From positions 3,727,001 through 3,791,000 of the forward strand of contig NZ_CP059322.2 of assembly GCF_013694245.2 (NCBI RefSeq): a DNA stretch of 64,000 nt. The letters are read 5' to 3'. Made by a program: the position numbers and the translations under genes. The DNA comes from Micromonospora ferruginea (GTDB lineage: Bacteria > Actinomycetota > Actinomycetes > Mycobacteriales > Micromonosporaceae). The notes under the pieces were generated by a model. That model made no database searches. It was not told the origin of the DNA and saw nothing but the letters and a program-made list of their open reading frames with translations. Below are positions 7,247 to 15,744 of the stretch, piece by piece; the stretch's first letter is position 1; every line of letters begins with the position of its first letter.

Positions 7247-9787
7247 TCACGGGCCGAGGAAGACGGCGCGGGCGCGCCAGTCGGTGCCGTCCAGCGCGGG
7301 CCCGCTGCGCACCGTGAACGTGGTGCCCGGCGCGCCACCCGCCCAGTCGGTCGTGGACAGGTCGCCGGTGCTCCGGTTCACCTTGTAGAGCGTGTTGCCG
7401 GCGACGAAGACCGCGCCCGCGTCGGCGAGCCCGCCGGAGCCGGCCACCGTGAACCGGTCCGCGCCGACCGTGCCGCTGTCCGGGGTGAACCAGCGCCAGA
7501 ACAGGCCACTCTGCCCGGCGAGCGTGTAGTAGAGCCGCCCACCGGAGTGGAACATGCCGGTCACGTTGGGGATCTCGGCGTAGAAACCGGTGGTCACCCC
7601 GGCGTACGTCTGGCCGGCCGGCCCGGAGTCGGTCTCCACCGCGTCCCAGTAGGCGTCATGGTAGGGGTCGACGAGCGCCGGGGCGCCGAACGTGGTCCCG
7701 TCGAAGGTGCGCCGCCACAGCGCGCCGTTCATGCCGTAGAACAGCGTGCCGCCGACCCAGAACGCGCCCCGCGCGGTGGACCAGGCGGTGCCGTCCGGGT
7801 TCGCCACCGGGCTCGCCGCGCCGACCGTGCTCACCCCGTCGTAGGAGCGGGCCTGCACCTCGTCGCCGGTGCCGGCCGGCGGGGCGCCGGTCTTGACGAT
7901 CTCGATGCCGTCGACCAGCGGGTTCTCCACCACGTGGCGGAACTCCAGGTCGACGGTGCCGTCGCTGACCACGGTGAACTCGCGCATGGTGCCCACGTTG
8001 TGCCCGACGCCGGCGGACAGGTCGAGGTCGTCGAGGACGGTGGCGCCGTCCAGCGCCACGTCGAAGACCCGGGTGCCGGCGGCGGCGGTGCCGTCGTACC
8101 GGTTGGCCAGGTAGAGCCGCACCTTCACCTCGGTCCCGGCGGGCACCGGGAACTGCCAGGTCATCTCCGGCGCGCCGGCCGGGTCGTACCGTTCGTCGCT
8201 GTAGAGGGCGGCGGGCGTGCCGGCCGGCACGGTGGCGTCCAGCGAGCCGACCGCGGCGAAGCCCGCCGTGGAGCTGCCGCTGTTGTGGTACGGGCTGGGG
8301 CTGCCGCCGTCGTCGACCGCCCAGTCCGGCCCGCCGTCGGTGGCGGCGACCGCGGGACCGCCGGCGTTCACCCGGTACAGCACGTTCGTCGGCTTCGGCA
8401 CGCCGGCCTGGTAGACGGTGCCGGGCAGGGTGGCCGAGGTGGTCGGGTGCGGGGCGGTGCCCCCGGCCAGCGGGAAGAACGCGATCCGCTCCCGGCGGTA
8501 CTGGAAGTTGCCGATCCACGAGGTGTCCCCGCCGACCCAGAGCCCGGACGGGGTGACCAGCATCTCGGACGCGCCGATGCCGCGCGGGTGGCGGCCCGGG
8601 TTCCAGGACAGCGGCAGGCCGGTACGCGGGTCGAGCGCGGCGATGCTGGGCCGGCCGACCGCGCCGGCCCGGGCGTTGTCGCCGCCGGCGCTGTTGTTCA
8701 GCCAGCGGAAGTGGCCGCCCACGTAGACCGCCTGCTCGCTCACGGCGACCGACAGGAAGGTGTCGCCGCCGGTGTAGTCGACCCAGGTCGGTTGCTGTTC
8801 GGCGCCGGTCGCGGCGGCCTCCCACCGGGCCGCGGCGTCGCAGAGCGTGCCGCCGTTCGGCGCGCCGGTGGTGACCACCACGAAGTAGCTGCTGTCCGGG
8901 GCGAACGCGACGTCCCGCATGTACGAGTCGAACGCCCACCAGGCGCAGCGCGGCGTGTAGCGGCTGGTGTTCCAGTCGGCCACGGTGGCGGCGGTGGCGC
9001 CCAGGTCGAGCTTGACGATCTGGTCGTGCAGCACGCCGTCGGCCTTCTTGAAGTTGCCGATCACGACGAGTGTGGTGCCGTCCGGGGAGGCGGCGAGCTT
9101 CTCCGCGCCGACGCCGGCGTTGGAGCCGCTGACGCCGTCGTAGTTGTGGTGCTCGGTCAGCGCGGTGGTGAGGTAGGTGTCGACCGCGCCGGTGGTGGCG
9201 TTGAGCGAGGCCAGCCCGCCGCGCGGGTTGGTGTTGCCGGCCGTGGTGAAGATGCCGCCGACCAGCAGCCGGTTGCCGACCAGGGCGATGTCGTTGACCA
9301 GCCCGTTGAACGCGGGCGGGGCGAAGCCGGTGACCAGCGCCCCGGTGGCGACGTCGAGCAGCGCCACCTTGCGCCGGGTCACCCCGTTGACGGTGTTGAA
9401 CTTGCCGGCGACGAAGACCGTGCCGGGGGTCGGGCCGGCGACGACCGCGTACACCTCGTTGTCGACCGTCGGCGCGAAGGCCGTGTCCACGGTGCCGGTG
9501 GCCTTGTCGAAGGCGAGCAGGTAGTTGCGCGGGATGTCGGTGTCGGAGTTCCGGTTCTGCACGGTGTGGAACGAGCCGGACACGATGATCTTCGTGCCGG
9601 CGTCGTGGATCGCGTCGACCGTGCCGTCCACGATGTCCGGGGAGGCGGTGGAGGGGACGGCCTTGACCACGGCGGTGTGGTTGGGCGCGGCGCCGGCGGG
9701 GGCGGCCGGGGCCAGGCCGGCCGCGGTGAGCGCGACGGCGGCGAGGACCGCGAGGGCGCGGCGGCGCGGGGCCGAGGGGTGGGTCAC
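7247..9787 (-). CDS. Secreted beta-propeller protein with malectin-like domain
   Basis: An 846-residue exported protein. The GTG at 9787 follows GGAG and gives a classic signal peptide (Arg-rich start, hydrophobic core, cleavage near APAGA at about 33); longer upstream extensions lack this. Residues 40-450 are a propeller with recurring FDKATGTVDTAF-like and LDVATGALV-like blades. About 470-640 resembles a malectin carbohydrate-binding domain (VLYRVNAGG, PYHNSG, EIVKTG). The C-terminal part has further blades (GTLFYGMNGALWRRTFDG). A role in binding extracellular glycan is inferred. No catalytic motif is recognised, and the stop touches a 54-bp element. Confidence 0.82.
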   Translation of the reverse strand: MTHPSAPRRRALAVLAAVALTAAGLAPAAPAGAAPNHTAVVKAVPSTASPDIVDGTVDAIHDAGTKIIVSGSFHTVQNRNSDTDIPRNYLLAFDKATGTVDTAFAPTVDNEVYAVVAGPTPGTVFVAGKFNTVNGVTRRKVALLDVATGALVTGFAPPAFNGLVNDIALVGNRLLVGGIFTTAGNTNPRGGLASLNATTGAVDTYLTTALTEHHNYDGVSGSNAGVGAEKLAASPDGTTLVVIGNFKKADGVLHDQIVKLDLGATAATVADWNTSRYTPRCAWWAFDSYMRDVAFAPDSSYFVVVTTGAPNGGTLCDAAARWEAAATGAEQQPTWVDYTGGDTFLSVAVSEQAVYVGGHFRWLNNSAGGDNARAGAVGRPSIAALDPRTGLPLSWNPGRHPRGIGASEMLVTPSGLWVGGDTSWIGNFQYRRERIAFFPLAGGTAPHPTTSATLPGTVYQAGVPKPTNVLYRVNAGGPAVAATDGGPDWAVDDGGSPSPYHNSGSSTAGFAAVGSLDATVPAGTPAALYSDERYDPAGAPEMTWQFPVPAGTEVKVRLYLANRYDGTAAAGTRVFDVALDGATVLDDLDLSAGVGHNVGTMREFTVVSDGTVDLEFRHVVENPLVDGIEIVKTGAPPAGTGDEVQARSYDGVSTVGAASPVANPDGTAWSTARGAFWVGGTLFYGMNGALWRRTFDGTTFGAPALVDPYHDAYWDAVETDSGPAGQTYAGVTTGFYAEIPNVTGMFHSGGRLYYTLAGQSGLFWRWFTPDSGTVGADRFTVAGSGGLADAGAVFVAGNTLYKVNRSTGDLSTTDWAGGAPGTTFTVRSGPALDGTDWRARAVFLGP

Positions 9788-9910
9788 GGGCAGCTCCGTA
9801 GGTTGAGCGGTGAGGCGTGTCGCTCCGCTCACCCTGGGCCACGCCGGCACCCCCGTCCAGCGCCGGGCAAGCTTTCTGACCGACCACCGCACCGCCACGC
9901 CCGACCACCC

Positions 9911-9937
9911 GCCGGCCCGGCCGGGACAGCCGGGCCG
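9911..9937 (-). terminator. Hairpin downstream of the kinase gene
   Basis: A perfect 10-bp GC stem (9911-9920 and 9928-9937) with a seven-base loop lies 55 bp past the histidine kinase stop. There is no T-tract, as is common for actinobacterial terminators. Confidence 0.5.
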
Positions 9938-9991
9938 GGCCGCACGATCAGGTGGGGCCGGGGGTACGCGCGGACGGGCGCGGATCGGCGG

Positions 9992-11149
9992 TCAGGTGGC
10001 CGCGGGCGGGTCGGCCGACGGAAGGGTGACCGTCACCTCCAGGCCGCCGCCGGGCTGGGCGACCGCCTTCACCGTGCCGCCGTGCGCGTCGCAGACCGCC
10101 CGCACGATGGACAGGCCGAGGCCGGAGCCGCGCGCCCCGGTGCGTTCCTGCCCGCCGCGCCGGAACGGCTCGAACAACCCGGGCACCTCGGCCGGGGCGA
10201 CCTCGAAGCCGGTGTTCCCGACGACCAGCCAGGACCGCTGCCCGTCGGTGCCGGTGCGCACCCACATCCGGCCGTGCAGGTGGTTGTAGCGGACCGCGTT
10301 CTCCACCAGGTTGCCGGCCAGCCGGTCGAGCAGCCCCGGGTCGCCGACGACCGGCGCCGGGCGCAGCGAGGTGTGCACCTTCAGGCCGATCCGTTCCACC
10401 TCGCGGGCCACCGCGGAGAGCGCGTTGGCGGTGCCCACGGCGAGGTCGCTCTCCGCGCGGCGGGCCAGCCGACGGCCGGTCTGCGCCTCGCTGCGCGCCA
10501 GCACCAGCAGCGCGTCGACCAGCCCGTTGGCCCGCTCGGACGCCTCGCGCACCACGCCGGCCATCCGGCGGTACTCGCCGAGGTCCGCGTCGTCGTCGCT
10601 GAGCGTCACGTCGATCTCGGTACGCATCACCGCGAGCGGGGTCCGCAGCTCGTGCGAGGCGTTCGCGACGAACCGTTTCTGCGCCTCGAACGCGGCGCTG
10701 ATCCGGTCCAGCATCGCGTCGAACGTCTCGGCCAGCTCGGCCACCTCGTCGTCCGCCCCGGACCAGCCGATCCGCTCGTTCAGCGTGGTCTCGCCGAGCC
10801 GGCGGGCGGTGGCGGTGACCTGGTGCAGCGGGCGCAGCGCCCGGCCGGCCACCAGGTACGCCCCGGCCACCCCGACGACGCTGATCGCCAGCAACGCCAG
10901 CAGCCCCTTGACCAGCAGCTCCCGCGACGCCGCGTCGACCAGTTGCCGCTGCCACTGCCCGGCGTCGAGGGTGCGGCCGTCGGTGAGCACCACCGTGGTG
11001 CCGGGCAGCAGCTCGTCGGTGGGGCGCAGCGCGTCGCGGACCAGCAGCCAGGCCAGCAGCACCAGGATCGCCCCGGCGCCGACCAGGAGTACGCCGTTGA
11101 GCAGCGTCAGCCGCAGCCGCAGCGTCGGCCGTACCCGCCGCGCGCCCAT
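9992..11149 (-). CDS. Sensor histidine kinase
   Basis: A 385-residue membrane kinase. Transmembrane segments at about 13-37 and 81-101 flank a short (about 45 residue) extracytoplasmic loop. A HAMP domain follows, then a dimerisation domain with the phospho-acceptor His in NASHELRTPL (H166), and a catalytic ATPase domain with NLVENAVRYN and GSGLGLSIV. The loop is too small for a large ligand domain, so the signal may be membrane-derived. The ATG overlaps the stop of the upstream response regulator (ATGA), giving a coupled two-gene operon. The signal and targets are not known. Confidence 0.93.
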   Translation of the reverse strand: MGARRVRPTLRLRLTLLNGVLLVGAGAILVLLAWLLVRDALRPTDELLPGTTVVLTDGRTLDAGQWQRQLVDAASRELLVKGLLALLAISVVGVAGAYLVAGRALRPLHQVTATARRLGETTLNERIGWSGADDEVAELAETFDAMLDRISAAFEAQKRFVANASHELRTPLAVMRTEIDVTLSDDDADLGEYRRMAGVVREASERANGLVDALLVLARSEAQTGRRLARRAESDLAVGTANALSAVAREVERIGLKVHTSLRPAPVVGDPGLLDRLAGNLVENAVRYNHLHGRMWVRTGTDGQRSWLVVGNTGFEVAPAEVPGLFEPFRRGGQERTGARGSGLGLSIVRAVCDAHGGTVKAVAQPGGGLEVTVTLPSADPPAAT

Positions 11150-11814
11150 CAGGCGGGCTCACCGACGCGGTAGCCCGCGCCGACCACGGTGTCGATCAGC
11201 GGCGGGTCGCCGAGCTTCTTGCGCAGCGTCATCACGGTGACACGGACGATGGTGGTGAACGGGTCGGTGTTGGCGTCCCAGACCCGCTCCAGCAGCTCTT
11301 CGCTGGAGACCACCGCGCCGCGCGCCTTGAGCAGCTCGGCGAGCACGCCGAACTCCTTGTTGGTCAGGTCGAGCGGCACACCGGCCCGGGTCACCACGCG
11401 CCGGGCCGGGTCGAGTTCCAGGTCGCCCACCGCCAGCACCGGCGGCGCGGCCGGGGTGGCCCGCCGGCCCAGCGCCTGCACCCGGGCCACCAGCTCGTCG
11501 AAGGCGAACGGCTTGGCCAGGTAGTCGTCGGCGCCGAGCTGCAACCCCTCGACCCGGTCGGCGACCGTTCCGCTGGCGGTCAGCATGAGGACCCGGGTGA
11601 GCGTGCCGGAGGCGGCCAGGTCGGCGCAGATCCGGTCGCCGTGCACGCCGGGCAGGTCCCGGTCCAGGACCACCACGTCGTAGCGGGTGACGAACGCCGC
11701 CTCGTGCCCGGCGTCGCCGTCGTACGCGACGTCCACCGCCATCCCGCGCTTGCGCAGCCCGCGCGCGATCGCGTCGGCGAGGTTGCGCTCGTCCTCGACC
11801 ACCAGTACCCGCAT
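11149..11814 (-). CDS. OmpR-family response regulator
   Basis: A 221-residue regulator that pairs with the kinase overlapping its 3' end. The receiver domain (1-115) has the acidic pair in VVEDER, the phospho-acceptor D51 in VVLDRDLPG and the conserved Lys in AKPFAF. A winged-helix DNA-binding domain (about 125-221) has RVWDANTDPFTTIVRVTVMTLRKKL and GAGYRVG. The ATG at 11814 begins the canonical MRVLVVEDE; the frame extends far upstream without family similarity. Its binding sites are not evident in the window. Confidence 0.93.
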   Translation of the reverse strand: MRVLVVEDERNLADAIARGLRKRGMAVDVAYDGDAGHEAAFVTRYDVVVLDRDLPGVHGDRICADLAASGTLTRVLMLTASGTVADRVEGLQLGADDYLAKPFAFDELVARVQALGRRATPAAPPVLAVGDLELDPARRVVTRAGVPLDLTNKEFGVLAELLKARGAVVSSEELLERVWDANTDPFTTIVRVTVMTLRKKLGDPPLIDTVVGAGYRVGEPA

Positions 11815-11973
11815 CCCGGCCTCCCACCTCGTGACCTCCCACAACCTAGTGCGGGCGACCAAACGGCCGGCACCGGCCGCCGTTGCAGAAAACCTTCGGG
11901 TACGCGATGCTCGCCGGCAAAGATCGACCACCGCCCGCGCCCGACCGGCCGGGCCGAGCCGAGCGGAGCCCCG

Positions 11974-13113
11974 ATGACCGCCGTCCACCCCGGCCGGGAC
12001 GTCGCGTACCGCCGTTTCCGGTTTCCCGCCGACGAGGACCGGGGCCGCGCCGACGGGCTCCGGGCCGCCCCGGACGGGCTGGCGCCGGCCGGTGGGCGCG
12101 GCGGGACCTGGACCTCGCCGGTGGTGCCGGTCGGCTTCGCCGCCACCGAGCTGGTGCCCTCGTGGACCGCCGACACGCCGCCGGGCTGCTGGTTGCGGGT
12201 GGAGCTGCGCGGCTGGGACGCCGAGGCGGCCACCACCGACTGGTACGAGCTGGGCCACTGGGCCGCCGACGACGGCACGGTGCGCCGTTCCTCGGTGCCC
12301 GGACAGTCCGACGGGCGGGCCCGGGTGGACGCGGACACGCTCCGGGTGACCGGCGCGACGGTGACCGGCTGGCAGGCCCGGGTGACGCTGCACCGTCCCG
12401 CCGACGCCCCGGCCGATCCGGTGCTGCGCACCCTCGGCGTGGTCGCCTCCGCCGATCCCGTTCCCGGCGGCCCCCGGGGTCCCGAGCCGGCGACCGGGGC
12501 GTGGGGTCGGGTGCTGGACGTGCCCCGCTACGCGCAACGGCTGCACGCCGGCGGGGAGACCCGCTGGGGTGGCGGCGGCGACTCCTGGTGCAGCCCCACC
12601 TGCGTGTCCATGGTGCTCGACTTCTGGCAGGCCGGCCCCACCCCGGACCGGTACGCCTGGGTCGACCCGCCCGGCCCCCGGCCGGTGGTGGTGCACGCCG
12701 CCCGGCACTGCTACGACCACGCGTACGGCGGGGCGGGCAACTGGCCGTTCAACACCGCGTACGCCGGCACGCACGGGGTGGACGCGTTCGTCACCCGGCT
12801 GCGCTCGCTGGCCGAGGCGGAACGGTTCGTGGCCGCCGGCATCCCGCTGGTCGTCTCGGCGGCGTTCACCCGCGGCCAGGTCCCCGGGCTGGACTACGAC
12901 ACCCGGGGGCACCTGATCGTGCTGGCCGGCTTCACCGCCGACGGCGACCCGGTGCTCAACGACCCGTACGCCCCGGACGACGAGCGGGTCCGCCGCACCG
13001 TGCCCCGCGCACCGTTCGAGGCCGCCTGGCAGGCCGGCAGCGGCGGGATCGCGTACGTGCTGCGGCCGGAGTCGGTGCCGCTGCCACCCGCCCCCGGGCA
13101 GGCCAACTGGTGA
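11974..13113 (+). CDS. C39-family cysteine peptidase-like protein
   Basis: A 379-residue protein whose C-terminal half (from about residue 175) is a papain-like C39 peptidase. The nucleophile Cys is in DSWCSPTCVSM, the His in RGHLIVL and the Asp in LNDPYAP. The N-terminal half is beta-rich and resembles a substrate or carbohydrate-binding sandwich. The ATG at 11974 follows GGAG. No signal peptide is seen from this start. It is divergent from the two-component operon and convergent with the beta-propeller pair. Substrate unknown. Confidence 0.8.
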   Translation: MTAVHPGRDVAYRRFRFPADEDRGRADGLRAAPDGLAPAGGRGGTWTSPVVPVGFAATELVPSWTADTPPGCWLRVELRGWDAEAATTDWYELGHWAADDGTVRRSSVPGQSDGRARVDADTLRVTGATVTGWQARVTLHRPADAPADPVLRTLGVVASADPVPGGPRGPEPATGAWGRVLDVPRYAQRLHAGGETRWGGGGDSWCSPTCVSMVLDFWQAGPTPDRYAWVDPPGPRPVVVHAARHCYDHAYGGAGNWPFNTAYAGTHGVDAFVTRLRSLAEAERFVAAGIPLVVSAAFTRGQVPGLDYDTRGHLIVLAGFTADGDPVLNDPYAPDDERVRRTVPRAPFEAAWQAGSGGIAYVLRPESVPLPPAPGQANW

Positions 13114-14415
13114 TCACCGGCGGATCGGCCAGACCGCCAGGCCGCCGGCCGGTCGCAGGCACACCAGCGCCTCGCCCGCGTCCGCGCACTCGTCCCAGGA
13201 GCCGGGCAGGACCGCCCGGGTCCGCGCCTCCCCGGCCGGCACGTCCAGCACGCCGACGAGCGTCCGGTCGCCGGCCAGGTGCCGGAGCCCGAGCAGCCCG
13301 CGCAGCGTGCCGGACCCGTCGTCCCGGCCGGTGACCCGCCAGCGGCCGAGCCGGCCGAGCACCCGACCGGTCGCCGGTTCGAGCGTCGACAGGTCCAGTT
13401 CCGGGCCGTCCCCCGACGCGGCGGCGATCAGCCGGCCGCCGATCGGCGCCAGCCCGATCCACCGCTCCTGGGCCCAGGCGGGACGCCCGGTGGCGGGATC
13501 GAGGGCCTGCGCGCCGCCGACCTGGTCGCGCTGGCAGATCACCCCGGCGCAGTCGGTGAACCAGATCCCGGCGCGCGGGTCCACCGGCACCGTCCAGAGC
13601 CGGTCCAACCGGTCCAGCCCGTACGCGGTGACCGCGCCGGCGCCGTCGTCGACCAGCAGCAGACCGCCGACGACCTGCGCGTACCGGTGGGCGACGCCGT
13701 CCGGCGCGGACGCCACCCGGCCGTCGCGCACCCGCGCACCGGAGTCGGCGTCGTGCACCACGACCCGGCCGTCCGGCTCGACCAGCACGAGCTGCGTCAC
13801 CCCCCGGGCGTCCCGCCGGTAGGCCACCCCCTGCGCGGGCACCGACAGCGTCCAGCGCACCGCGCCGGACACCGGGTCGACCGCCCGCACGCTGCCCGTG
13901 CCGCCCGGCCGGGGATTCTCCACCAGCACCCCGCCGGCGGCGGTCGCGACCGGGTAACCGGTCTGCCGCCAGCGCACCGCCCCGGTCACCGGGTCGAGCA
14001 GCGTGGAGAGCGTGTCACCGACACCTGTCGGACTGCTCGTCACCAGCAGCCCGCCGACCGCGCCGGCCAGCCCCAGCACCTGGTCGCCGGCGGGCAGCGT
14101 GAACCGCCACGCCGGTTCGCCGCCGGGCAACCGGTAGGCGGTGACCTCCCGACCGCCCCGGTGCACCGCGCCCGGGCCGTCGGCCACCACCAGCCGGCCG
14201 GCCAGCGCCACGAAGGCGGCGCCCTGCGGCGCGGGCACCCGGATCGGCGCCGGCCGCCGGGCCGGCCCCGCCGCACCGGCCATCGAGAGCAGCACCAGGC
14301 AGGCGAGCGCCACCGCGCGGACAGTCCGACCCGGGGGCCGCCGGGGCGGCGCGGGGAGCGGTTCGTCACCGTCCTCGGCGGGTCGCAACTCGCCCAGCTC
14401 GATGACCGGGCTCAT
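13114..14415 (-). CDS. Membrane-anchored PQQ-like beta-propeller, paralogue 1
   Basis: A 433-residue protein: a cytosolic N-terminus MSPVIELGELRPAED, a membrane segment (about 35-55), then an extracytoplasmic propeller of repeated LDPVTGAVRWRQ and VDPVSGAVRWTL blades. The ATG overlaps the TGA of the preceding paralogue (ATGA at 14412-14415). Such propellers are structural or binding modules; there is no evidence for actual PQQ binding. The short IELGELR segment before the anchor is shared with the neighbour, so the pair probably arose by tandem duplication. Confidence 0.82.
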   Translation of the reverse strand: MSPVIELGELRPAEDGDEPLPAPPRRPPGRTVRAVALACLVLLSMAGAAGPARRPAPIRVPAPQGAAFVALAGRLVVADGPGAVHRGGREVTAYRLPGGEPAWRFTLPAGDQVLGLAGAVGGLLVTSSPTGVGDTLSTLLDPVTGAVRWRQTGYPVATAAGGVLVENPRPGGTGSVRAVDPVSGAVRWTLSVPAQGVAYRRDARGVTQLVLVEPDGRVVVHDADSGARVRDGRVASAPDGVAHRYAQVVGGLLLVDDGAGAVTAYGLDRLDRLWTVPVDPRAGIWFTDCAGVICQRDQVGGAQALDPATGRPAWAQERWIGLAPIGGRLIAAASGDGPELDLSTLEPATGRVLGRLGRWRVTGRDDGSGTLRGLLGLRHLAGDRTLVGVLDVPAGEARTRAVLPGSWDECADAGEALVCLRPAGGLAVWPIRR

Positions 14416-15665
14416 GGCAGCGACCGCAGCGTGAAGTCGCCGTCCGGCTGCCGGCAGACCAGCAGCGTCGTACCGGCCGTGCAGTCGGTGCCGGTGAGCA
14501 CGTCGCGCAGCACGGGCGGACCGCCCGACAGGTCCGGCTCGGCGAGGATCTGCCGGCCGCCGCCCAGCGGCCGGGTCAGGAAGAGCCGCCCGGCGATCTC
14601 GCTCTGCGGCAGCACCGCCCAGTCGCCGAGGTCGGCGACCAGCCGCCCGTCCGCCGCGTCCAGCACCGCCAGGCGGTCGCCGCCGCTGCCGCCGGTGGCG
14701 ACCAGCAGGCGACCGGCGTCGGCCCGGAGCACGCTCTGCCACCGCTCGACGGTCCAGCGGACCGCGCCGGTGTCCGGGTCGAGCGCCCACATCCCGCCGG
14801 TCTGCCGGGCCGCGCAGAGCAGCGCCCCGCACCGCTCCAGATGGTCGACGAGCGGCAGCTCGGCGGTCCAGCGCGGCCGGAGCGTGTCCAACTCGTACGC
14901 CTGCACGCGCGCGCCAGCACCCCGGGTCTCCAGGAGCAGCCCGTCGGTGCTCTGGAGGCCACGCCCACCGGGCAACTCCTCATCGGGGTGCAGGTCACGC
15001 GCGGCCAGCCGGGCACCGGTCGCGGCGTTCAGCACCACCGTCTCGCCGGATCCCGGCACCAGCAGGATCCGGTCCACTCCGGACGGACCGAAGCCGAACA
15101 GCACGTCCCGGTTCGCGGGCGCGCTCCAGAGCGTCCGCCCGTCGTCCGTCGCCACCCGACGCAGCGGCGCCTCGCCGTCCGGGCGCAGCAGCAGCGCGTC
15201 GCCGGCCGGGAACGCGACGCCGGCCTGCCGCCACCGCAGCGCGCCGGTGCCGGCGTCGAACGCCGCCGTCTCCCATCCGCTGTCGCCGGCACCGACGCCG
15301 GTGCGGGCCACGGCCAGCGCCCGCCCGCCCTGCTCCCACAGCCCGACGACGTCCCCGCCCGCGGGCACGGCGGCCCGCCACCGCGGACGGCCCTCGCGGT
15401 ACGCGACGACCTCCCAACCCGGTTCCCGCTCGGCCCGCCGCACCACGTACGCCCGGTCGCCGGAGAGGAACGCGGCGGCCCCGGTGCCACCGGGGATCCG
15501 GCGCGGCGCCGGGCGGCCCGACGGCACCGCGGCGGCGAGCGTGACCAGCGCCACCAGCAGCACCGCCGCGACGCGGAACGGCCGGCCCACGGCGCGCGGC
15601 GGCCGGTCCGCGGTCCCCGGTGCGGGGGCCTCGTCGCGCAGCTCGCCCAGATCGATGACGGTCAC
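14412..15665 (-). CDS. Membrane-anchored PQQ-like beta-propeller, paralogue 2
   Basis: A 417-residue protein with the same architecture as its downstream neighbour: N-terminal VTVIDLGELRDEAP, one membrane segment at about 28-48, then propeller blades such as FDAGTGALRWRQ and LDPDTGAVRWTV. The GTG at 15665 is preceded by GGGGAG at good spacing, while the frame is open further upstream. It is divergent from the large membrane protein at 15745. The shared N-terminal motif may be a docking tag. Function unknown. Confidence 0.82.
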   Translation of the reverse strand: MTVIDLGELRDEAPAPGTADRPPRAVGRPFRVAAVLLVALVTLAAAVPSGRPAPRRIPGGTGAAAFLSGDRAYVVRRAEREPGWEVVAYREGRPRWRAAVPAGGDVVGLWEQGGRALAVARTGVGAGDSGWETAAFDAGTGALRWRQAGVAFPAGDALLLRPDGEAPLRRVATDDGRTLWSAPANRDVLFGFGPSGVDRILLVPGSGETVVLNAATGARLAARDLHPDEELPGGRGLQSTDGLLLETRGAGARVQAYELDTLRPRWTAELPLVDHLERCGALLCAARQTGGMWALDPDTGAVRWTVERWQSVLRADAGRLLVATGGSGGDRLAVLDAADGRLVADLGDWAVLPQSEIAGRLFLTRPLGGGRQILAEPDLSGGPPVLRDVLTGTDCTAGTTLLVCRQPDGDFTLRSLP

Positions 15666-15730
15666 GAACTCCCCTTTCCGCGCCGCCGCACCGCCGCCCA
15701 GCCGTGACCGGACCGACGCCGGGCCGCCTG

Positions 15731-15736
15731 TACGAT
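15731..15736 (+). promoter_or_regulatory. -10 hexamer TACGAT, probable leaderless start
   Basis: TACGAT ends eight bases before the GTG at 15745, and no Shine-Dalgarno is visible. This fits a leaderless transcript. Confidence 0.4.
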
Positions 15737-15744
15737 GGCCCGTC

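Noticed and set aside
11815..12912. Long N-terminal extension of the response regulator
   Set aside because: The upstream frame is the antisense of the C39 peptidase gene; the canonical receiver start is at 11814.
13279..15744. Rightward extension of the membrane protein into the propeller genes
   Set aside because: It is antisense to two real leftward genes; the protein family begins at the GTG 15745.
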